Part shown: one piece after another, positions 15,910 to 22,771 of the stretch
Layout: every line of letters starts with the position of its first letter
How positions within the stretch are numbered: position 1 is the stretch's first letter
Assembly (NCBI GenBank): GCA_002304945.1
Contig: DBPQ01000149.1
Coordinates: 2,662-44,058, forward strand
Source: Actinomycetales bacterium UBA1416
GTDB taxonomy: Bacteria; Actinomycetota; Actinomycetes; Actinomycetales; Actinomycetaceae
DNA length: 41,397 nt
Direction: 5' to 3'
Notes under the pieces: model-generated
Database searches by the model: none
What the model was told of the DNA's origin: nothing
What the model saw: the letters and a program-made list of their open reading frames with translations, nothing else
Program-made: the position numbers and the translations under genes

Positions 15910-17208
15910 ATGGACATGGAGACAGTCGTCAACGTCCTGCTGGTGATCCTGTTCGTCCTGATCGGTGGCGTCTTCGCCGGAACCGAGATGGCGATCGTCA
16001 ATCTGCGCGAGAGCCAGTTGCGTCGGATCGAGCAGGGTGGCGCGCGGGGCGAACGGATCGCGGCGCTGGTGCGGAACCCGAACCTCTTCCTCTCCGCGGT
16101 CCAGATCGGCGTCACGGTCGCGGGCTTCCTCTCCTCGGCCTACGGGGCCTCCACGATCGCCCCCGACCTCGTTCCGGGGCTCGTACGGCTCGGCCTCCCC
16201 GACGGCGCCGCCTCCACAGTCGCCCTCGTGGGGATGACCCTGGTCATCGCCTACCTCTCCCTCGTGCTGGGAGAACTGGTGCCCAAGCGCCTGGCCATGC
16301 AGAACGCCGAGCGGGTCACGATGGTCGTGGCGCCCCCGCTGGGGACCTTCGCCCGGCTGATGCGGCCGGTAATCTGGCTGCTGTCCCGGTCCACCGACCT
16401 CGTGGTCCGGCTCCTCGGCGGGAACCCGCACGCCTACACCGAGGCCGTCTCCGTGGAGGAGATCCGTGCGATCGTGTCCTCCTCGGAGGATCTCTCCGAG
16501 GGCCACCGGCGGATCATCCAGGACGTCTTCGACGCCGCCGAGCGGACGGTGGTGGAGGTCATGCGGCCCCGCACCGAGGTGAACTTCATGGCGGCCACCC
16601 AGTCGGTGGAGGAGGCGATTGCCTCCATGCGGGGACTTCCCAACAGCCGATACCCCGTCTACCGGGAGGACACGGATGACATCGTCGGCTTCGTCCACGT
16701 GCGCGATCTGCTGGCCCTCGACGACCGGACAGCGGTGACCGTGGGCGACGTCGCCCGGCCCATCCCCATGTTCCCGGGCACAGTCCGGGTCCTCGGCGCC
16801 CTCACGCGCATGCGGAAGAGCGGGCACCAGATCGCGATCGTCGTCGACGAGTACGGCGGGACCGACGGGATCGTCACGCTCGAGGACCTCCTCGAGGAGA
16901 TCGTCGGGGAGATCTATGACGAGTACGACTCATCGCGGCAGCCGGAGGACTCGGTGCTCGACAGGGACGGATCGGTCGAGGTTGACGGCCGTCTCATCCT
17001 GCAGGAGTTCGGGCAGCTCACCGGAATCGACCTGCCGGACGACGGCAGCTACGAGACGGTCGCCGGGTTCATCCTCGCGCGCCTCGGGCGGCTGGCGCGC
17101 CCCGGTGACGTCGTCGCCGTCGCCGGGTACGAGCTGCGCGTGCTCGACGTCGACCGCCAGCGGATCGGACGCGTCCGGGTCACCAGGCACGACGCCGGCT
17201 CGGCGTGA
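15910..17208 (+). CDS. CNNM/CBS-domain membrane protein (CorC/HlyC family)
   Basis: 432 residues. The N-terminal CNNM transmembrane domain starts with VLLVILFVLIGGVFAGTEMA and keeps the G-E-L-V-P-K-R segment. Two CBS domains follow (about residues 200-330; VMRPRTEV, RYPVYRED, EYGGTDGIVTLEDLLEEIVGEI) and then a CorC/HlyC C-terminal domain (EVDGRLILQEF onward). Family members take part in Mg2+ or Co2+ homeostasis; the old hemolysin name is misleading. No good ribosome site precedes the ATG, but TACGCT lies at 15898-15903, so a leaderless transcript is possible. Confidence 0.92.
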   Translation: MDMETVVNVLLVILFVLIGGVFAGTEMAIVNLRESQLRRIEQGGARGERIAALVRNPNLFLSAVQIGVTVAGFLSSAYGASTIAPDLVPGLVRLGLPDGAASTVALVGMTLVIAYLSLVLGELVPKRLAMQNAERVTMVVAPPLGTFARLMRPVIWLLSRSTDLVVRLLGGNPHAYTEAVSVEEIRAIVSSSEDLSEGHRRIIQDVFDAAERTVVEVMRPRTEVNFMAATQSVEEAIASMRGLPNSRYPVYREDTDDIVGFVHVRDLLALDDRTAVTVGDVARPIPMFPGTVRVLGALTRMRKSGHQIAIVVDEYGGTDGIVTLEDLLEEIVGEIYDEYDSSRQPEDSVLDRDGSVEVDGRLILQEFGQLTGIDLPDDGSYETVAGFILARLGRLARPGDVVAVAGYELRVLDVDRQRIGRVRVTRHDAGSA

Positions 17209-17221
17209 CGTCCTAGCAGCA

Positions 17222-19393
17222 TCAGCGAAGGGAGGCGAAGAGGGCGGCGTGAGCCACCTCAGCACCGCTCTGTGCGTCCTCCACGAGAAGGAAGGCCTGC
17301 GTTCCTCCCACCGGGGAGGCCCGCGGCGCACGGAAGCTCACGGTGACGGTCTCGCTCGCGGCAGGCTCGAGGTGGAGCGGCGTGGGCGCGCTGACGTCGA
17401 AGGTGCCGACACCTCGGGAGTCCTCCACCTCGAGGACGAGCGTCAGGGCGCTGTCACCGAGATTGGTGACGGAGAGCTCGGCGGTCACGATCCGGCCGCT
17501 GCTGGCGGGGAGCACCCCCAACGAGAGGCTCGGGCTGGAGAGGGCCACCGTGGCGGTCGCGGCCGCTCCCAGGTCGAGGAGGCCCGCTCCCACCCGCAGG
17601 ACGTCCTCGCCGTCGGCGTTCGCGTTCGCGTTCGCGTTCGCGTTTGCCGCATGGTCGACCACACCCCGCTCGGCGGTGTTGACGATCGCGGACCGGACCT
17701 GCCACGCCTCCCAGCCGGGCCGGGCGGCGACGAGGACCGCGGCCGCGCCGGCCACGTGGGCGGCGGCCATGGAGGTCCCGTCGCGGAAGTCCCAGCCACC
17801 GGGCACCGCGGAGAGGACCCCGCTCCCCGGGGCGACGAGGTCGGGCTTGACCCGGTGGCCGACGAGGGTGGGACCCGATGAGGAGAACTCGAGGAGGGTG
17901 TCGCCCTGCCCGACGTCGAGGTGGGCGAGCGCGCCGAGGGTGACCGGCCAGCCATCGAGCCTGAGCAGGGCCTCCAGGTCCTCCGCGCCCACCATCACCG
18001 CCGGGATGGTCGCGCCACGGGGGGCAGCCATGGGGATCGCGCCGGGACGATCGTTCACGATGAGCACGCCGCGCGCACCGGCCTCCTCCGCGTGGGACAC
18101 CTTCGTGCCGAACGGGCACCCGCCACGCCCGATCAGGGCGATGCGGCCCTCGAGCTCCGGCATGACACGGGCGTCACAGGCGAGGCCGAGGTCCTCCCCG
18201 CTCCAGACCACGCCCAGCTCGGCCTCCAGCGGGCCTTCGGGCAGGGGGAAGTCACCGGGCACCGCGGCGACGCCGAGGTCTCCCGCCTGGACGGGGACGA
18301 ACATCCCGTGGCCGAGCGACGTCGCGCCAGCCGTCAGCGCACGGCTCGCGGATCCGGGAGAGCCGAGGGTGAAGGCTCCCGGTCCGCCGTTGCCCGCCGG
18401 AACGGCCACCACGATTCCGGAGCGGTCCAGGGCATCGACCGCAAGGCCGACCAGGTCCCGGTTGCCGTTCGCCGGGGCCGCCAAGGCCAGGCTGATGACG
18501 TCCATGCCGTCCTCGGCCGCCTCGTCCAGCGCCGCGAGGACCGTCTCCGAGCGTGCGCTCGTCCCGCCCGGGAAGACGTTGTAGTCGCCGAGCTGGGCGC
18601 CGGGAGCGACCCCGCTCACGGCGTGGGGGATCGTGACGCCGTCGACCGCGGCCGGCGTGTCCAGCTCGCACGCGATCGTGCCGGCGACGTGGGTGCCGTG
18701 GGATCCGGCGGACGCGGCGGAGCCGCCGAACACCTTCGAGACGACCACCTTCTCCGTCACCCGCGCGACGTTGCCACGGTCCGTGATCCCGGTGATCGGA
18801 TACCCGGAGCCGTCGAAGCACGGATGGGCGACGTCGATCCCGCTGTCGATCACGGCGACCTGGACGCCGAACCCGGCCCAGGTTGCCGGATCGGCCGTGG
18901 AGGCAGCGCCGGCCGCCGCCCACCCCGCCAGCGCGTCGATCGTGGCGAGACCCGGATCGCCGCCGTCCATGGGCGAGTAGATGTTCTCGTACCCGACGGC
19001 GAGGACGTCCGGGGCGCTCCGCAGCTCCGCGATGGGCGTCCCGCCGAGATCCAGGGAGAGCCCGTGGAACGCGACTTCGAACTCTCCGGTGACGCGTGCC
19101 TCCGGGGCGTTGCGGGCCAGCCAGGTGCGGAACTCCTCCCGCTGCTCGGCGAGCTGTTCCCGCACGTGGCGGGTCGCGACCGCAGCGTGGTCCAGCTCGC
19201 CGCCGGCTGTCCGCCCGACACCGGGCGCGGTGACGAGCGGCTCGCCCGCGAGCTGCACGATTGCCCGGCTGGTGTCGACACCCTCGGCGCTCCGCGCGGT
19301 CCGTGGCCCATCCGGCACTGCGACCGCGGCGCCCGAACCGGCGAGCGCGAGCACGGCAGCCACGACGCTCACGGCACGCAGGCGTCGGCTCAT
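17222..19393 (-). CDS. Secreted subtilisin-like serine protease (S8) with PA domain
   Basis: 723 residues with a signal peptide ending near AVAVP (residue 27). An I9-like propeptide lies at about 40-140. The catalytic triad is complete: D183 (VIDSGID), H232 (SHGTHVAG), S541 (GTSMAAAHVAG). A protease-associated (PA) insert lies before the serine (GRGGCPFGTKVSHAE). The C-terminal 130 residues form a beta-sandwich-like domain and carry no sortase motif. GGAGG precedes the ATG. A short Asn-Ala repeat interrupts the region after the catalytic serine. It is probably exported and acts outside the cell; the substrate is unknown. Confidence 0.93.
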   Translation of the reverse strand: MSRRLRAVSVVAAVLALAGSGAAVAVPDGPRTARSAEGVDTSRAIVQLAGEPLVTAPGVGRTAGGELDHAAVATRHVREQLAEQREEFRTWLARNAPEARVTGEFEVAFHGLSLDLGGTPIAELRSAPDVLAVGYENIYSPMDGGDPGLATIDALAGWAAAGAASTADPATWAGFGVQVAVIDSGIDVAHPCFDGSGYPITGITDRGNVARVTEKVVVSKVFGGSAASAGSHGTHVAGTIACELDTPAAVDGVTIPHAVSGVAPGAQLGDYNVFPGGTSARSETVLAALDEAAEDGMDVISLALAAPANGNRDLVGLAVDALDRSGIVVAVPAGNGGPGAFTLGSPGSASRALTAGATSLGHGMFVPVQAGDLGVAAVPGDFPLPEGPLEAELGVVWSGEDLGLACDARVMPELEGRIALIGRGGCPFGTKVSHAEEAGARGVLIVNDRPGAIPMAAPRGATIPAVMVGAEDLEALLRLDGWPVTLGALAHLDVGQGDTLLEFSSSGPTLVGHRVKPDLVAPGSGVLSAVPGGWDFRDGTSMAAAHVAGAAAVLVAARPGWEAWQVRSAIVNTAERGVVDHAANANANANANADGEDVLRVGAGLLDLGAAATATVALSSPSLSLGVLPASSGRIVTAELSVTNLGDSALTLVLEVEDSRGVGTFDVSAPTPLHLEPAASETVTVSFRAPRASPVGGTQAFLLVEDAQSGAEVAHAALFASLR
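17616..17645 (-). repeat. Hexanucleotide microsatellite in the S8 protease gene
   Basis: Four GCGTTC units and one GCGTTT (plus strand) encode alternating Asn-Ala residues. Because the unit is 6 bp, slippage would change length but not reading frame. Confidence 0.85.
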
Positions 19394-19490
19394 GGCCCTC
19401 CGTTCGAAGGACCGGCGCTGCCCCCAGCCACCGGAATGGGGGTGTGTGGTTCCAGACTAACGTGCACCCCCCACGCGTGGCGAGGCGCAC

Positions 19491-19958
19491 TCAGCCGGCG
19501 CGCGCCGTCGTCGTCACGCGGAGGGGGACACCTGCCCCCATCTCCTCGAGGAACCACGGCACGAGCGGGAGGTCCGCCACTGTCACGAGCGTGACACGGG
19601 CGGTCCGCCCGTCGGGCGAACCCGTCGGTTCCCCCATGCGCGCGCGCTCGAGCCCGAGGGCCACGCGGTGGCTCGCCACGTACTGGCCGACGGCGGCGCG
19701 GACCGTCGCGTCGCTGACCTCCACCTCCCCGCTGCCGGAGGCGTAGTACGCGGCGGCGTCGATGCGGGTCGCGGCGTCGAGCGCCGCGGCATCGGCCATG
19801 GCCAGGAGCTGCTTCCGCTCGATCTGGACGGCGGAGACCGATGCCACCACGAAGATGAGGGCCAGCACCACCATCGCGAGCCCGAGGGTGAGGATCATGA
19901 CCTGCCCGCGCTCACCCGAGGAGGCGAGAGCACTGATCCGATCACGCACGGTCCTCAC
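19491..19958 (-). CDS. TadG-like pilus-assembly membrane protein
   Basis: About 155 residues from a GTG that overlaps the previous stop as GTGA. An N-terminal ERGQVMILTLGLAMVVLALIF segment is a single membrane helix of the TadE/TadG class, followed by an extracytoplasmic part (QIERKQLLAMADAAALDAA). Such pseudopilin-like proteins support Flp pilus assembly. It is the last gene of the minus-strand tad operon. The frame is open further upstream but is not protein-like there. Confidence 0.8.
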   Translation of the reverse strand: MRTVRDRISALASSGERGQVMILTLGLAMVVLALIFVVASVSAVQIERKQLLAMADAAALDAATRIDAAAYYASGSGEVEVSDATVRAAVGQYVASHRVALGLERARMGEPTGSPDGRTARVTLVTVADLPLVPWFLEEMGAGVPLRVTTTARAG

Positions 19959-20416
19959 CCCTGCACCCGGAACCGGTCGACGACGACCACGGCGCGCCCC
20001 TCGATCGGGACGACGGCACCGAGCGCCTGCGCGAGACCGGTCGTGATGAGCGGGAGCGTGACCCGGGTGGTCACGGTGACGTGGAGCCGGGACCCGGGCG
20101 TCAGGCACGGGTCGGACTCGCACTCGACGGCCAGCGACGGTGGTGTGGACACACCGAGGTCGAAGTCCTCGAACGCGAGCCGAGTGGCGAGTTCCGCGGC
20201 CTCCCGCCCGGTGTCGCCTCCGAGGGACAGGATCCTCCCGGCCTCGCGGGCCGCTCCCTCGGCGGCGAACGCGGCCCCCTGGATCGTGAAGAAGGTGAGC
20301 GTCAGGTAGACGAGAGGCACGAGGAACAGCACGGACATCCCGATGAACTCGATCACGGCGTTGCCGCCCTCCTCCCGCGGCAGGCGCTGCACGAGCTCGC
20401 GGAGCCGACGCCTCAC
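19955..20416 (-). CDS. TadE-like pilus-assembly protein
   Basis: 153 residues; the GTG start overlaps the upstream stop as GTGA. EEGGNAVIEFIGMSVLFLVPLVYL is the TadE-type pseudopilin motif (G-N-A-V-I-E-F plus helix). The C-terminal part has two cysteines (ECESDPC) and is probably outside the membrane. Coupled by 4-bp overlaps to both neighbours. Confidence 0.85.
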   Translation of the reverse strand: MRRRLRELVQRLPREEGGNAVIEFIGMSVLFLVPLVYLTLTFFTIQGAAFAAEGAAREAGRILSLGGDTGREAAELATRLAFEDFDLGVSTPPSLAVECESDPCLTPGSRLHVTVTTRVTLPLITTGLAQALGAVVPIEGRAVVVVDRFRVQG

Positions 20417-20790
20417 AGCTCGTCCTCCAGCACCGCCCTGCCGCTCACCGCCAGCTCGCGGGCCGGTCCGGCGAGCCCGAACAGCGGGAGTGCGGCAACG
20501 ACGTCGACCTGGAGGAGGACGGTCCCCTCCGCCTCGACCCGCCGCGTGGTCACGTCCCGCGAGTAGCGCGGGGACAGCGCGAGATCGATGAGGTAGCGCG
20601 TGCGGTCGACGGCCGCGGCGTCGCTCGCGCCGGCCAGCGCTCCCGCCCGTGCGCCCTCCGCCGCCGAATCCACGAGGATGTTCCGCACGTGGAGGGCGAG
20701 CGCCAGCTGGAGCAGCGCGGCGAACAGGAGGATGACCAGCGTGCCGACGAGCACGAAGTCCACCACGGCCGAGCCGCGCTCCGCCCTCAG
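20413..20790 (-). CDS. TadE-family pseudopilin, apparent CTG start
   Basis: About 125 residues containing ERGSAVVDFVLVGTLVILLF, the TadE signature and helix. The only initiator-like codon near the expected N-terminus is CTG at 20790, which overlaps the upstream stop as CTGA; no ATG, GTG or TTG lies between there and the motif. Start by translational coupling is likely. The stop overlaps the next GTG. The start codon is an inference. Confidence 0.75.
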   Translation of the reverse strand: MRAERGSAVVDFVLVGTLVILLFAALLQLALALHVRNILVDSAAEGARAGALAGASDAAAVDRTRYLIDLALSPRYSRDVTTRRVEAEGTVLLQVDVVAALPLFGLAGPARELAVSGRAVLEDEL

Positions 20791-20978
20791 GCGCTCAGGA
20801 CCCGGTCGATGGCGGTGTTGAAGACCCGCGCGAGCGCGTCCCCGGCGATCGCCCAGATCGCGATCACGAGGCCCGCTGTCATGAGCGTCACGAGGACCCA
20901 GCCGGGCACGTCGCCACGCTCGTCGTTGTCCTCCAGCCACACGACGAGGCTCGCCACTAGGGCGTGGAAGTGGTTCAT
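20787..20978 (-). CDS. Flp-pilin-like small membrane protein
   Basis: 63 residues with one central helix (GWVLVTLMTAGLVIAIWAI) after a charged segment NDERGDV, resembling short Flp pilins and their processing-site region. GGAAAGGA precedes the ATG. It sits between tadC and the tadE-like genes, where the major pilin or its homologue is often found. The exact role, major pilin or accessory, is not settled. Confidence 0.7.
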   Translation of the reverse strand: MNHFHALVASLVVWLEDNDERGDVPGWVLVTLMTAGLVIAIWAIAGDALARVFNTAIDRVLSA

Positions 20979-20993
20979 TGGTTTTCCTTTCCT

Positions 20994-21920
20994 TCACAGG
21001 CCGACCTCCAGGACGGCCAGACCGGGGAACAGTGCGAACAGGACGGTGACGGGCAGGATCATGAACACGACCGGGACCATCATGAGAATCTCCTTCGAGC
21101 CGCCGACCTCCATCAGCCGCTGGCGGGAGTTCTCCCGGATGTCCCGGGCCTGCGCACGCATGACCTCGGCCAGGGGCGTGCCACGCTCGGTGGCGACCAC
21201 GATCGAGTCTGCGAACCGGGCGAGCTCCGTGGACGCGGCGGTGGCGGAGAGGCCGCCGAGTGCGGCCGCCAGGGTGGCGCCCGTGCGCGTCTGGGCGACG
21301 ACGTCGGCCATCTCGGTGGCCAGCGCTCCGGTGGAGATGCGCGCGACGCGGTCGAGGGCCGCGATCGGGTTCTCGCCCGCGGCCACGGCGAGCGCCGTCA
21401 TCTCCGCGAAGTCGGGGAGTTCGACGACGAGGCGCTGCTGCCGACGTCGTGCGGCCCGCGTCAGTTCGTGGTCCCGCAGGATCGCGCCGAGGACGGCCCC
21501 CATGACGACCAGCAGGAGAGCCGCGACCGGGTTGGTCCCCCGGGCGATCGCGGTCAGGGCGAGGACGAGCGCCAAGGCCATCCCGACCACTCCCCAGGCC
21601 ACCTGTTCGAGCCGGAACTGGTCCACGCTCGCCGTGCTGCCCGCCTGGCGCAGCCGGGTGCGGACGGTCGTCGTCGTGGATCCGAGTCTCTCGAGGAAGG
21701 CCGTCGCGTCGGCCACGAGTGGGGTGGCGACGCGCGCGAGGAGGGGGAACGCCGTCGTCGTGGGATCCTGCAGGAGCCGTGACGTGCGTGGTTCGTTGCG
21801 CAGGTACGGGGCGATGCGCTCGGCGAGCGTCACGCGCTGCCGCGCCCAGGTCCAGGCGATGAGCCAGAAACCCAGGCCGCCGAGGAGCCCGATGCCGGCT
21901 CCGAGGATCGCCGCGGTCAC
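20994..21920 (-). CDS. TadC-like inner-membrane platform protein
   Basis: 308 residues from a GTG overlapping the tadB' stop as GTGA. It has the type II secretion F-domain (GspF-like): helices near residues 5-22, 120-165 and at the C-terminus, and LVVELPDFAEMTALAVAAGENPIAAL, typical of TadB/TadC. It forms the membrane base of the Flp pilus machine with TadB. Its normal upstream partner, tadB, is broken here. Confidence 0.87.
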   Translation of the reverse strand: MTAAILGAGIGLLGGLGFWLIAWTWARQRVTLAERIAPYLRNEPRTSRLLQDPTTTAFPLLARVATPLVADATAFLERLGSTTTTVRTRLRQAGSTASVDQFRLEQVAWGVVGMALALVLALTAIARGTNPVAALLLVVMGAVLGAILRDHELTRAARRRQQRLVVELPDFAEMTALAVAAGENPIAALDRVARISTGALATEMADVVAQTRTGATLAAALGGLSATAASTELARFADSIVVATERGTPLAEVMRAQARDIRENSRQRLMEVGGSKEILMMVPVVFMILPVTVLFALFPGLAVLEVGL

Positions 21921-22189
21921 CGGAACACCCGCCGCTCCTCTGGCAGCTTCCCGATGCGGAGCATGAGCCAGTAGGCCACGGCGCACGCACCCGCACCCGC
22001 GACCAGCACCACGGCTCCCGCTCCGGAGTTGAAGGCGGACGCCGCCTCCGTGCGGAAGGTCAGCAGTGCGAGCACCACCCACGGCGCCGCCACCGCCATG
22101 CGGGCGGAGTTCACGGTCCAGGACTGCCGGGCCTCGAGTTCACCCCGGGTGCGCTGCTCCTGTGACGCACGAATGAAGGTGATCCCCAC
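21917..22189 (-). pseudogene. tadB 3' fragment, 5' part cut off by mobile DNA
   Basis: About the last 80 codons of a TadB-like F-domain protein are present: EARQSWTVNSARMAVAAPW followed by two C-terminal helices. The homologous part begins at RASQEQRTRGELE; upstream the sequence turns into the transposon end with repeated GAAGATGATCC motifs. A GTG at 22189 could restart translation but has no good ribosome site. About 200 N-terminal residues expected of TadB are missing and do not occur elsewhere in the window. Confidence 0.82.
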
Positions 22190-22264
22190 AGGCGAAGATG
22201 ATCCCCGGTAGTGAGCCGATCACGTGAGCGTGGACGGCCTCGTGCTGCCAAGTGAAGATGATCC
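22175..22264 (+). repeat. TnsB-site-like direct repeats at the left end
   Basis: GAAGGTGATCCCC (22175-22187), GAAGATGATCCCC (22194-22206) and GAAGATGATCC (22254-22264) repeat in one direction with starts 19 and 60 bp apart. Tn7-like ends carry about 20-bp-spaced TnsB sites, so these are likely transposase-binding sites. A weaker copy may lie near 22275. Confidence 0.6.
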
Positions 22265-22349
22265 TTTTCGAGCCAGAGGTGGTCCCACTGCGAGCGACTC
22301 GCTTAGACGGTCGGCTTGGCAGGGCCAGGGCCATCGCTGCGACGTGCGA

Positions 22350-22763
22350 TCAGGGGCGCGAGGCAGTCCAGGCGCCGTGGTTGAGTTCGTACTCGACATG
22401 GACGGGTAGGAACGGATCTCCCCCGACTTTGGCTGAGGTGTACTGCTCTGGATTCACGATGTACTCGTCGGCCGTGATCGTCTTACCCCGCAAGGCTGCG
22501 GAAGCGATGTGCCTGTGCGCCGGCCCGTATTCGTTTCCAGGCTCAGACGCGCCACCCATCAGCGCGGGCGCCACGTTCGTGAGGGCCCGACCGCTCTGGG
22601 AGAGAACAACAACGGCCGTGCTGATCGACATACGACCAGCGCAGCAGTCTTCAGGCAGGCTGCCGGTGCACTGCAGCGACAGAATGACTTCTTCCATTGC
22701 GTCGCCGTCAAGGTCGGCTGTGCCCAGGACCTGCGCCTGACTGTTGATGGAACGCCAGTCGTG
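22350..22763 (-). pseudogene. Truncated FG-GAP-like protein remnant
   Basis: The frame is open from a stop near 22765 to 22350 and reads protein-like from its first codons: QVLGTADLDGDAMEEVILSL, an FG-GAP-like calcium-binding pattern (A-D-L-D-G-D). No start codon or signal sequence precedes this, so it looks 5'-truncated at the end of tniQ. The ATG at 22697 would give a 115-residue version, but it falls inside the motif. It has no known role in transposition. Identity beyond the motif is unknown. Confidence 0.45.
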
Positions 22764-22771
22764 TCACAGTA

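Noticed and set aside
20413..21996. A long frame covering tadE, flp and tadC
   Set aside because: Only the last 125 codons look like TadE; the rest is Arg/Gly-rich shadow of tadC and flp.
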